From CBDBKE01 sp965218055 (GTDB taxonomy: Bacteria; Acidobacteriota; Terriglobia; JAJPHL01; JAPKYU01), in NCBI GenBank assembly GCA_965218055.1, contig CBDCKA010000002.1, positions 1,798,001 to 1,862,000 on the forward strand: a stretch of DNA of 64,000 bases, given 5' to 3'. The position numbers and the translations under genes are program-made. The notes beneath the pieces were generated by a model that saw nothing but the letters and a program-made list of their open reading frames with translations, was not told the DNA's origin and did not search any database. Of the stretch, positions 55,043-63,947 are shown in pieces (position 1 is the first letter of the stretch; each line of letters opens with the position of its first letter).

Positions 55043-55135
55043 TCATTCCCGCCCCCGCCCGCGAGCTTCGTCGATCTGGCCGCCGCCGTCCCTCATGATG
55101 ATTTCGCGGATGGGTTTGAGTCCGCATTGTCTCAT
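55043..55135 (-). CDS. Very small possible ORF (30 residues)
   Basis: ATG 55135 to TGA 55045. The peptide contains GLKPIREIIMRDGGGQIDEA; the ribosome site is weak. It fills part of a gap between two small genes. Listed only because the sequence looks ordered. Confidence 0.22.
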   Translation of the reverse strand: MRQCGLKPIREIIMRDGGGQIDEARGRGRE

Positions 55136-55144
55136 CTTTTCCGC

Positions 55145-55482
55145 TTAGAGAGGGCTGGCCCCCGGCCCCGGCCATGTCGCCGATTCGTTCGGCCCTTTCA
55201 TAGATCGCAGTACCAGCGCTAGGCAGACGGGCATGTCCTCATCCGTCTCGAACAGGTCGGGGTCTGGGAAGAATTTTTTCTCCAGGTTGTCCCGCATTTT
55301 CTGGGCTTCGTCGGCGGCCGCCGCCAGCTCGCGCCGAGTATCGGGCCTCATCATCAGCGGGTCGGCCTCTTCGGCCAGATCCCACAGCGCGTCGCGGAGT
55401 TCGCCAATCTAGCTGTCGCGGTGAGGATTACTCCCGCTAGTGCTATACTCACAGCCAGAATTGCAATGATTTCACCGCTCAT
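55145..55482 (-). pseudogene. Membrane-anchored coiled-coil protein, frameshifted near 55405
   Basis: From ATG 55482: GEIIAILAVSIALAGVILTA (one membrane helix), then TAR. One missing base later the adjacent frame continues IGELRDALWDLAEEADPLMM, RELAAAADEAQKMRDNLEKK and FFPDPDLFETDEDMPV, ending at 55145. This TM-plus-coil layout is typical of small accessory proteins carried beside other accessory genes. The second frame alone lacks the helix. Confidence 0.55.
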
Positions 55483-55618
55483 GCTTTCCCCTAATCAGTC
55501 GCCCCATTCTCCCACGCTCCCAAGACAAGAACCACACAGAAGCAAGCCAGACCACAAAGGGGAAGTGCTTCACGCTTTGAGACTTCTCACCCGGCCCACC
55601 AGTTCGAGATCGTTTTCG

Positions 55619-56875
55619 TCACTCACTTGGCGAAGCGCCGCGCCAGACCAGGGGGTTTCCGGTATTGGCATCAACCACACCCTCTAGGTTCGGCGGGTTG
55701 TCTGGAAGCGCAACCGCCTGATCAATTTGCTCCTGGATAAGACCTTTGCAACCTCTCATGTCAAAGGCACCGGTCAGATTCGCACCATCCAGGTTCGCCC
55801 CATCCAGGTTCGCCTCGACCAGATTCACGCGCTTCAGCTTCGCATCCAGCAAGTCAGCACCAGTTAGGTCCACCCTATCCAGATTCGCACGGTTCAGCTT
55901 CACCTCGCACAGCTTCGCACTGGCCAGCTCCGCGTCCATCAGATACGCCCCCTCCAGCTTCGCCCCGACCAGATTTGCACGGTTTAGCTTCGCTTCCTTT
56001 AGATTCGCACCGTACAGATTCGCATCGAATAGATACGCATCATTCAGATTCGCGCCGGACAAGTTCAGCCGGTATTCCCCCTCTTTTTCTATTTCGATTT
56101 GCGCCTCGCTACGTTCTCGAACCGCCGTCATGATTGCCTGAATATCCTCTCGCACCCGCAACGGGAGATCGTTGCCTGCTCTATGCCAGCCTCTATTGAA
56201 TTCGGCAGTTGGAGTTAATGATCTGCCGCTTATCGGCTCGGCTACCTCAACAGGTTCCCCAGCCGGGTGGCGCACAAAAGCGCAGAGGAGACTCATAATC
56301 TGCGTGTGATAGTCTCCGAGATGCTCACGGGCCAGACGCGCAAGGGCATAAATACCTCCCAAGCGAACCGCAAGAACGCTGCTGCCCAGCATTTCCGCGC
56401 CTTTCTGGTAGCGTTCGTTCAGCAGTCCACGCTGCGCTGTTTCGGACTGGCGTTGCGCCGTAGCCGCCTGACGTTCGGCCACCTTGCTGCGCCAGATGGC
56501 AAGGGGCAAAGCGGCTATCGTGGCTATGACCAGGACAAGATTGCGGATAGCCGTGCTGCCGGATTCCTCCCCACGCCACGAATCCCAGAACAGGATAGCG
56601 AGAGTGATCACGACTACAAGAACCATCAAAGTGAGCGGTGCAAACCGATCTTCAAGAAAACCCAGGAAGCGATGGGAGATGTCACGCACCCAATCATCCC
56701 GTTCGTTCAAACGTCGCATCAACTCTCCACGCCACAAATCTCAGAACAGGATAGAGAGAATGAGCACGGCTAAAAGAACTATCAAGATGAACGGTGCAAG
56801 CTGATCGTCAAGAAAACTAAGGGAGCGATGGAAGATGTCACGTACCCAACCATCCAGTTTGTTCAAAACTCCCAT
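55619..56875 (-). pseudogene. Pentapeptide-repeat membrane protein with duplicated N-terminus and in-frame TGA
   Basis: The likely expressed start is ATG 56719 (MRRLNERDDW; GGAG upstream), giving 366 residues. Two membrane helices (LTLMVLVVVITLAILFW and LVLVIATIAALPLAIW), a QAATAQRQSETAQRGLLNERYQKG-type helical linker and ~22 pentapeptide units (ANLxG/D) follow. Directly upstream in the same frame lies an imperfect copy of the first ~50 codons (from ATG 56875: KLDGWVRDIFHRSLSFLDDQ and a matching helix). At TGA 56743-56741 the copy stops where the second copy has Trp (LFWDSW versus LF-stop-DLW). The gene is thus a tandem N-terminal duplication cut by one nonsense change. The TGATG junction overlaps the stop of the methyltransferase remnant. 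Confidence 0.75.
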
Positions 56876-57097
56876 CACCGCACCGCTCCTCTCGATTTGC
56901 CTTTTGCCCGCCGCCGCTTCGGTTTCGCCTTCATTGCGGCTGCCAGCGGCGCGCGCATCTTCTCATAGAGCATGAACAGATGTTCGACGCGCTCCCGTTC
57001 GGACGCGAAGCCTTTCGCGCGATAGAGCCGGTCCACGGCGCGGCCGAGGGCTTGGTGCGCTCGCCGCAGGCTTGGGGGCATCAGGTCGGGATCGTAG
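56875..57097 (-). pseudogene. C-terminal remnant of an MmeI-like class I DNA methyltransferase
   Basis: The last ~73 residues: YDPDLMPPSLRRAHQALGRAV, DRLYRAKGFASERERVEHLF, LYEKMRAPL, then a basic tail. The YDPxLMPxxLxxAHxxLDxAVD...LF.LY pattern is the C-terminus of MmeI/type IIL methylase-restriction proteins. All catalytic parts are gone; the IS1380 end is at 57098. Confidence 0.68.
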
Positions 57098-58740
57098 CCG
57101 GAATTTCCTTTTTGGCCTTCCGGCGATTGAAAACATACACCCATCTGCGTCCCAGCGAGTACAATGTTTTCTCCGAGAGGACCATCGGCTCCGAGCGTCC
57201 CTTTCGGGGTCCCCTAAAACCGTCCAATCAGCATCCAAACCCAGCTTTTTCAGACAACTCTCCATGCCTGGGGGATAGCGGCATCGTTTTCTTGTGTGCC
57301 GTAGCCCAGGCTATCCCGACGGGAGTGCCAATCCATCGATCCGCCCCAGCATGCTGGCAAACAGCCGTCGGGTCAAATGGCCCTCGGCCAGCAGGAGCCA
57401 GTAGTACCGTGCGTGTTTTACGAGCCGTCCTCCGGTTTTCACCAGCCGCTGCTGGAGGCTCGTCAAGGACCACTTCTCGATTCTCTGTGGCAGCACTAGC
57501 CGTCGCCATAGGTTGCCCAGGTTGTAGGCGATGATCGTCAGCCAAAGCCGTACCTCGTTAGATCGGAACTTGTGGCAACTGAGCCGCGTCATCTTCACCG
57601 CCTGCTTGCCTTCCTTGATCCACTGTTCTGCGGTGCCGCGCTTGTTATAGAACCGCACCACCGCCCGATTCGGCAGCGTCAGATTCGTTACAATGAACCC
57701 CACTCGCGGGAACAACTCCCCGGAATGATGCTCTACTTTCGCCACCACCCTTCGAGCCGTCTTCCAACCGGCTGCCTGGTACAAGAACCCCTTGTACTCG
57801 ACCAGCGGTTTCTTGGTGGGCCTTCCCACGGGGCGTTTCAGTAGCTCTTCGATGTCTCGCTGCAGAATATCGTTGGCCGGGATGCGAATTGCGTACTTCA
57901 CACCCCGTTCCTCCAATGCCTCGTACACCTCCGGCTTGGCAAAGGCCGCGTCCGCCCGAAACGCAATCTCTTTTCCCATTCTTTGCTGGCGATCAATCTC
58001 GGGCAACAGGAGTTTCTCCCAACCCTCGGCACTGTGCACGTTGCCATGACGGAGCTTCGCCGCCAGACAATCCCCCTCGCGGTTGAACAGCAACAGCGGG
58101 TGAAAGCAAGTTGACTCGAAGTGCCCGTTGTAGGCGCTCTGCTCCTGTTCGCCGTAGACAGGGATCTCAGTCGAGTCCATGTCCAACACTGTTCGGTACG
58201 GCGAATTCAATGCTTTGCCAATCAGTTCCCGGTTCACCCGTGCCAGCTCTGGGAAGTTCCCATCCTCGGCCAGCAGGTCCGTCTCGAAGGTTTGCAACCG
58301 GGATGGCAGTGCTGCCCCTCGATCCCAGATCTTCTCGGAGCCGATCAGTCGGAAGGTCGGATCTCGTGAGAGCTGCTTGGCATCATTCACATCCTCGTGC
58401 CCAGCCAGGCGGCTGTACACCGACTGCCGCAGCAGGTCCGCGAAAGAAAACCGAGCATTGTTTGCCCGCGAATCGGTCAGGTGCTCGTCAATGAGTTCCC
58501 CGAATCCAAGGCGTTCGTCCAACTCCCGCACCAGAATCAGTCCACCATTGGAAGTCACCCGTGATCCCTGAAAAGCGACCCGCAGAAACCTGTTGAATGA
58601 CAGTTGAAACGCCTGTTTTTGGCTCTCACCCATTGGGTGTACACCTCCGGAAGGCAATGTTGATGCTCGAACCCGCATGAGTATTGACGTTGGAGGTTAG
58701 CAGAACGTTGCCGCTGCGTTTTCAAAATAGAAATGCGGGC
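57098..58740 (-). mobile_element. IS1380-family element, second copy (1643 bp)
   Basis: The left end CCGGAATTTCC (57098) matches the right end of the 43344 element; the right end read inwards begins CCCGCATTTC. It is inserted inside the remnant of a related element at 58741-59090. Flanks share CTACGA within 3 bases of the ends, but an exact 5-bp duplication is not seen. Confidence 0.83.
57311..58633 (-). CDS. IS1380-family transposase (second copy)
   Basis: 440 residues from ATG 58633, clearly homologous to the one at 43450 but diverged at many positions (for example DARANNARFSFADLL versus RGKNTRLPLADLL), so it is a separate subtype. The DDE residues are intact (TVLDMDSTEIPVYG, RADAAFAKPE, GTAEQWIKEGKQ). 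Confidence 0.92.
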   Translation of the reverse strand: MGESQKQAFQLSFNRFLRVAFQGSRVTSNGGLILVRELDERLGFGELIDEHLTDSRANNARFSFADLLRQSVYSRLAGHEDVNDAKQLSRDPTFRLIGSEKIWDRGAALPSRLQTFETDLLAEDGNFPELARVNRELIGKALNSPYRTVLDMDSTEIPVYGEQEQSAYNGHFESTCFHPLLLFNREGDCLAAKLRHGNVHSAEGWEKLLLPEIDRQQRMGKEIAFRADAAFAKPEVYEALEERGVKYAIRIPANDILQRDIEELLKRPVGRPTKKPLVEYKGFLYQAAGWKTARRVVAKVEHHSGELFPRVGFIVTNLTLPNRAVVRFYNKRGTAEQWIKEGKQAVKMTRLSCHKFRSNEVRLWLTIIAYNLGNLWRRLVLPQRIEKWSLTSLQQRLVKTGGRLVKHARYYWLLLAEGHLTRRLFASMLGRIDGLALPSG

Positions 58741-58983
58741 TTCGTAGCCTGCCAAGCGGCTGTAGACCGACTGCCGCAACAGATCGGCCAGCGGGAACTT
58801 TTTGTTCAAGCCTTGCCTCGAGTCGCTGAGATGCTCCTCGATCAGCTTCCCGATCCCGAGCCGTTCGTCCAGTTCGCGAATGAGAATCAGCCCACCATCG
58901 GAAGTCACCCGCGATCCCAGAAAACCGACCCTCAGAAATCGGTTGTAGGACAGCTGAAATGCCTGTTTTTTGCTCTCACCCAT
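58741..58983 (-). pseudogene. IS1380 transposase N-terminal fragment
   Basis: MGESKKQAFQLSYNRFLRVG, RVTSDGGLILIRELDERLG and LLRQSVYSRLAGYE match the first ~81 residues of the other transposases; the next residues come from the inserted element. It represents a third subtype in the window. Confidence 0.85.
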
Positions 58984-59090
58984 TGGGTGTTGATCTCCTC
59001 AGCGCCTTGAGTGCTTTCAAACCCGCATAAATAAAGGCGTCCGAGGCCACCCGATGGTTAGCAGAACCGAAACTAAAGTGGAAATCCGGG
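58741..59090 (-). mobile_element. Truncated IS1380-family remnant (5' end only)
   Basis: Holds one terminal repeat (read inwards CCCGGATTTCCAC, ending near 59090) and the start of a transposase. The remainder has been replaced by the complete element at 57098-58740. Confidence 0.8.
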
Positions 59091-59184
59091 GTAATAACCT
59101 GTGACGAAGCCTGCCGGAGGCTCCACTACTCTGCCCTTTGTTGCTCAAACCCGCAACGTTCGTGGGAAAACCTGCATGTGCCGT

Positions 59185-62100
59185 TCACAGCTCATGCACG
59201 ATCACCATGTCGGGCGCAGCCAACGCCTCGGCGCATGCCCGCACGTGCCGGTGGTGCGTAAACAACACGACCTGTGTGCGCGACGCCACGTCGGCTAGGA
59301 CACGGAGAGCCGCCGCGCAGCGGTCGTCGTCAAACTGCACGAGGACATCGTCTACTACGAAGGGCATCAGCTCGCCGGCGACGCAGGACGCCTCGACGGC
59401 CGCGAGGCGCAGCGCAAAGAAGAGCTGATGCCGAGTTCCTTCGCTCATTCCATGCGAAGGTACGCGCCCGCCGTCGGACCTCGCCCCGACGAGGATGGGG
59501 CGGTCATCCTCCACGTCCGCCTCGAGCCGCTCGAAGCTGCCGATGGTCATCTCGCGAAAGAGAGCGCCGGCGCGGAGTAGGAGTGGCGCCTGGTTCTTGT
59601 GGCGGTAGTCCTCAATCCGTCTCGCGAGGAGGGTCGACGCCACACGCAACCTGGCGTACCGGACGACGTCCTCGCGGAGCCGGGCAAGCATCGCTTGAGC
59701 CTCCTCGGCCTTCTCGCTTGCCACCGATGGCCCCTGCATGCAACGCAATTCCACCTGCGCGCTAGCGCGCGCGTCACGGGCTTCGGAGAGATTCTTCTCC
59801 ACCTCGGACAACTCCGTTCCGATCTGGTCAATCCGAACGTCGATGGCATCCTTGTCCGCGCAGGAGGCCTCGGTTTCGAGATCCGCGATCGAGGCGCCGT
59901 CACCGCTGCGAATGAGTTCATTCTCGATTCGCGTGAGCTCGCTCTGATACATACGTAGGTCGGCACTTCGTTGCTCCGCGATGGCGAGCTCGCCGTCGGC
60001 CCCGCACCGCGCCTCCTCGCGCAACGAGGACAGTGTTAGGAGCGTGACCGCGACCGCCTGCTTGTCGCTAGCACCGGCGCTCCTCAGGCGATCGAGCTGC
60101 GTGTTAGCCTGCCGACGCCGTTCGTCTTCCTGGAGCGCCACAACGAGACGCTTGTGAATCCCCTCGACCCATGTGTCCTCAACACCGCCTTCGATCCCAA
60201 CTGGCGCAGTGAGGCACGAAGCGAGAGCGCGAACGTCGGTGCGAAACGATTCGGCGTCGCGATCTATGCCTGCGATGCGTGCGTCGTAGCTAGACGCCTC
60301 CTCGAGCGCTCGGAGGATCTTCTCGATGCTGCTGATGGCGACGAGAGCATCATCAGGTGGAGGAACGTCGCCATGGACGAGGCCACGGGCGGCCTCATTC
60401 CACTTGCCCTGCCACGTCTCGACGTCCGCCTGCGCCTCGCGGACAACCCCCTCAGCGTCGTGGATCTCTTGCTCGGCCTCGATCGTCTTGCGCGCGTGGT
60501 CGGTCCGAACGTGCTCTTCCTTCTCGATGCGCTGTCGCAGTTTCTCGGCCGCGGCCACTGTAACCGAGAGACCGGCGGTAGGATGCGCGGCAGGTTCTAG
60601 CGCCGTCATCGTGACGCCCAGACTCTTCATCTGTTGCTCGATCCACGCATCGAGTTGTTCGTACCGGCGCCGTGCATCCACAATGGCCTCCGTCCGTTCC
60701 AGAAGACGGCTGAAATCATCGCACCAGGCGCGCGCGTCGTGAATCTGCGGCGGATCCGTGACCACAGACTTCCAGAGGTCGCGCCATGCGGCAGCGAGTT
60801 CTTCGGCGGCCGCATCCGCACGGTCGGAGGAGCTGTCCGCCTCCTCAATCTCCCTACTGAGGCGCTCTCGTTCATCTAGATGCTGCACGAGTTCGGCGAC
60901 GCGCTCGGCTTCGTTACGTAGCCGATCAGCGACCTCGTCCGCTGCTGTCACAGCGCGGGGGTAGAGCTCGATCAGTGTGCCTTCCCCGAGAAGCTCCAGA
61001 GTCTCGGCCCCAACGTTGCGGCCCTTCTCCCACTGATCGCGCAGAAGACCGAACGCCTCGTCGCGACGCATCCGGGCTACAGCGAGGTCATCCTTGGTAG
61101 GAACAGCCTTTTTGGTGCGGAGGATCTCGATCTCCGCATCCAGATCGCGGGTCCTCTTGGTGAGCCGCTGGCGCTCACTCTTAGCCGCGCGCGCCTCGTC
61201 GGCGAGTTGATCAGCCTCGCGTTCGAATCGCGTGATCACCGCAACGGTTGGCACACGAAGTTCTCCCAACTTGTCAAACACTGCCGCGAGAAGCTGCAAC
61301 TTCTCGATCGCGGCGTCCTGCTGGGTCGCGTCTCGCTTCGCCGTTTGAGCAAGCTTCTCGCGCTCTGCTTCAACGTCGCCGCGACGCCGCGCCTCCTCGA
61401 TCGCTGCAACAAGTCTTTCCGGGTTTCGCGGTGGTGGAAGCGAAGAAGCCTCACGCGTAAGGGCACCGGCCTGTTCCAGCGCACCTTTATGGCGCCGACG
61501 TCCAGACTCGAACCGTTCATCCAGCCGTTCGCGTTCGGCGGCGAGCTTTTGAATGCGCTGGCGCCGGCCGACGAAGAGCCGCAGCGGCTCGACCGCTTCG
61601 ATGTCGAGGTCCGGCCGAAGTTCACCGAGAAGGCGCTTCGCCACTGCGCGTTGCTCGAAGCGCTGGCCGATGAGTCTGGGGCGATCGCTAATCGCCTTCC
61701 GGTGGCTGCCCAACCTCGTACGTAGCTCGTCGACAGCCTCGGCCTCGGCCACGAGCGGTGGCGTTGCCCCGAGCTTCGCGACGATCTCTTCCTGTTCTCG
61801 AAGGTCCCTCGCCACACGCTCGAGGTCTTGTTGCGCTATGCGGAGCGCCGTCTCTGCATCCAGTCGTCGCTTCTGGAAGTCTGCGGCGAGGAGGACAACG
61901 TCTCCAAGGCCGTCAAGGCGATGACGTGTTTCTTCTCGTTCGGCCAGGAGCGGCAGAATGCGTTTCAGTCGCTCAAGGCGAGACTTCTCTCGGGCGAGTT
62001 CCTGCACGCGTGCTGCGAGCTGTCTCACCTGCGTGTCGGCATCCCGCGCCGCACGGTCTTGGCCCGCCCACGCTTCGGAGGAGACCGTCGCTTCCCGCTG

Positions 62101-62685
62101 GGCGCTGCGGAGATCGCGAAGATAACCGACCGCTTGGTTGATGACACGGTTGCGCCCGCGCGGCGCGAACAGTTCGACGGCCTCCTCGTCAAGCTTCTTA
62201 CGGAGCGCGCCAAGGTGGGATGCGCCTGAGCCTGCGGCGAATAGGCTTTCGCCGAGATCTCCCTGCCCTTTGAGGATCTCCTGACCGCCTTCCACAAGGC
62301 GCGCGTAGTCGATGCCCCAGAACATCCGAAACTGATCCGGTCCCACGCCGTCAAGGAACCGGTCCAGTGCGCGGTCATCGAGCCGCACGTCGCCAGGACC
62401 AAGCAGTGAGCCCCTGTTCGCCTTGCGGCGAGAGAACTCAATCTCATCTCCCGACGATAGACGAAGACGCGCACCGACGCGGAGCTCGCCGTAGGGGTGC
62501 AGGAAGGCATCGTTTGTTTGGGCCGGAATGCCGTACAGCAGCGCATGTAGCGCACGGAGCGCGCAACTCTTGCCTGCCTCGTTTGGCCCGAAGATCACGT
62601 GTAGGCCGTGGTTCCCAGCGCTGAGGTCGAGCACACGTCCGGTGAATGGACCGAACGCGATGAGTCGCAGGTCGAGGATCTTCAT
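59185..62685 (-). CDS. yhaN: YhaN-like SMC/SbcC-type ATPase
   Basis: 1166 residues. The N-terminal half-ATPase has Walker A FGPNEAGKS at 32-40 and a following YGIPAQTNDAFLH segment typical of YhaN. A long coiled-coil centre (about 160-1000) is rich in Arg/Glu heptads. The C-terminal half has a modified signature GMSEGTRHQLFFALRL and Walker B FVVDDVLVQFDDDR, then a D-loop/H-loop with VVLFTHHRHV. Like SbcC/Rad50 it should form the ATPase arms of a nuclease complex. Its ATG overlaps the YhaO-like gene stop by 4 bp. It is the only large gene to the right of the island. Confidence 0.92.
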   Translation of the reverse strand: MKILDLRLIAFGPFTGRVLDLSAGNHGLHVIFGPNEAGKSCALRALHALLYGIPAQTNDAFLHPYGELRVGARLRLSSGDEIEFSRRKANRGSLLGPGDVRLDDRALDRFLDGVGPDQFRMFWGIDYARLVEGGQEILKGQGDLGESLFAAGSGASHLGALRKKLDEEAVELFAPRGRNRVINQAVGYLRDLRSAQREATVSSEAWAGQDRAARDADTQVRQLAARVQELAREKSRLERLKRILPLLAEREETRHRLDGLGDVVLLAADFQKRRLDAETALRIAQQDLERVARDLREQEEIVAKLGATPPLVAEAEAVDELRTRLGSHRKAISDRPRLIGQRFEQRAVAKRLLGELRPDLDIEAVEPLRLFVGRRQRIQKLAAERERLDERFESGRRRHKGALEQAGALTREASSLPPPRNPERLVAAIEEARRRGDVEAEREKLAQTAKRDATQQDAAIEKLQLLAAVFDKLGELRVPTVAVITRFEREADQLADEARAAKSERQRLTKRTRDLDAEIEILRTKKAVPTKDDLAVARMRRDEAFGLLRDQWEKGRNVGAETLELLGEGTLIELYPRAVTAADEVADRLRNEAERVAELVQHLDERERLSREIEEADSSSDRADAAAEELAAAWRDLWKSVVTDPPQIHDARAWCDDFSRLLERTEAIVDARRRYEQLDAWIEQQMKSLGVTMTALEPAAHPTAGLSVTVAAAEKLRQRIEKEEHVRTDHARKTIEAEQEIHDAEGVVREAQADVETWQGKWNEAARGLVHGDVPPPDDALVAISSIEKILRALEEASSYDARIAGIDRDAESFRTDVRALASCLTAPVGIEGGVEDTWVEGIHKRLVVALQEDERRRQANTQLDRLRSAGASDKQAVAVTLLTLSSLREEARCGADGELAIAEQRSADLRMYQSELTRIENELIRSGDGASIADLETEASCADKDAIDVRIDQIGTELSEVEKNLSEARDARASAQVELRCMQGPSVASEKAEEAQAMLARLREDVVRYARLRVASTLLARRIEDYRHKNQAPLLLRAGALFREMTIGSFERLEADVEDDRPILVGARSDGGRVPSHGMSEGTRHQLFFALRLAAVEASCVAGELMPFVVDDVLVQFDDDRCAAALRVLADVASRTQVVLFTHHRHVRACAEALAAPDMVIVHEL

Positions 62686-63947
62686 TGCGTCGCCCCCTCG
62701 CGGGCGATTCTTGCCAGGAGCAGTTCTCTCGCCTCGACGACAAGTCGCGCCAACAGATCCGGCGAATACGGATCGACTGCGTCGTCTCCGGTCAGCAGCT
62801 CCGAAGGCAGCATGTTGCGAACGTCGGCGAGTGCTTCTCTTAGCGCCGCCATCTCGTCCGGGCTGTCTGCAGCAGTCGTGAGTTCTCGCAGAAAGCTGCC
62901 GAGCGCGTCGTCACGAGCAGCCAGCGCCGACAGGTCGATCGGCCGATTCGTCGCGAACCGCACCCGCTCGACCCAGACATCGGCGGAGGACACCCCAATT
63001 GCGAGAGCGCGGATCTCTTCGATCCAGTGGTCCGTATTGGCCGAAATCTCGTCGTGACAGGCCGCGCGCCCGGTCACCTCGACACGCGCGGCCAGCGCAC
63101 GGCCCTCTACGTGATCGGCATCGGCCGTTAGCGCACGTGACACACGGTCGAGCACGTCGTTTGTTGTGGTGACGTCATTGACGTCCACGCGGCAAACGGA
63201 CCAACGCAGTACATCGACGTGGCGCTCCTCAATATGAGAGATTGCACCGTCCTCGACGGTAACCAACGTGCATCCTTTCGGGCCAACCTCTCGCGCATGG
63301 CGACCCTGAAGATTGCCTGGGAACACGATCCACGGATCCTTCGATACGACTTCGCGCTTGTGGACGTGGCCGAGGGCCCAGTACTGGTAGCCCTTTTGCG
63401 CGAGGACCTCTGACGACGTTGGTGCGTAGGTCGCATGACCCTCGCGCCCATTGAGGCTCGTGTGAAGCAAGCCGACGTGGAAGAGGTCAGGATCGGCGAC
63501 TGGGTACGCCGCGGCAAGATCCTCGGTGACCGCCCGCGAGGCAAAACCCTGACCGTGGATCGCAACGTCGAACGCCTCCAGAAGACGGGTCTCGGGTTTC
63601 TTCGTCGAGAAGAAGTGCACGTTGTCTGGAGGCCGCAGGTTCTTGGTGAGCTGGCTCGCCGCATCGTGGTTGCCCGCAACGACGAAGACGGGGATGCGTG
63701 CATCGCAGAGCTTCGCCATCTGGCCTACGAAGAAGAGGCCCGTGCGATAGTCCTTCCAGTCACCGTCGTAGAGATCGCCGGCCAGCAGAACGAACGCGAC
63801 TTCCTCGTCGATCGCGACGCCGACGAGGTTCTCGAAGGCCCGCCGCGTGGCGCCGCGCACCACTTCGACTGGTGCCGACTCGTAGCGGGCAAGCCCAACC
63901 AGCGGGCTGTCGAGATGGACATCAGCAGCGTGAAGGAAACGAAACAT
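62682..63947 (-). CDS. yhaO: YhaO/SbcD-like DNA repair exonuclease (metallophosphoesterase)
   Basis: 421 residues. The calcineurin-like phosphoesterase motifs are all present: HAADVHLDSP (D9, H11), AGDLYDGDW (56-64), VVAGNHDAA (91-99), LLHTSLNG and LGHVHKREV. These coordinate two Mn2+ for 3'-5' exonuclease/endonuclease cleavage. It overlaps yhaN by 4 bp (ATGA), typical of SbcD-SbcC pairs that process DNA ends. The ATG at 63947 follows a GGAGGGAG site at ~14 bases, somewhat far. About 50 bp upstream remain in the window, with no gene seen. Confidence 0.93.
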   Translation of the reverse strand: MFRFLHAADVHLDSPLVGLARYESAPVEVVRGATRRAFENLVGVAIDEEVAFVLLAGDLYDGDWKDYRTGLFFVGQMAKLCDARIPVFVVAGNHDAASQLTKNLRPPDNVHFFSTKKPETRLLEAFDVAIHGQGFASRAVTEDLAAAYPVADPDLFHVGLLHTSLNGREGHATYAPTSSEVLAQKGYQYWALGHVHKREVVSKDPWIVFPGNLQGRHAREVGPKGCTLVTVEDGAISHIEERHVDVLRWSVCRVDVNDVTTTNDVLDRVSRALTADADHVEGRALAARVEVTGRAACHDEISANTDHWIEEIRALAIGVSSADVWVERVRFATNRPIDLSALAARDDALGSFLRELTTAADSPDEMAALREALADVRNMLPSELLTGDDAVDPYSPDLLARLVVEARELLLARIAREGATQ

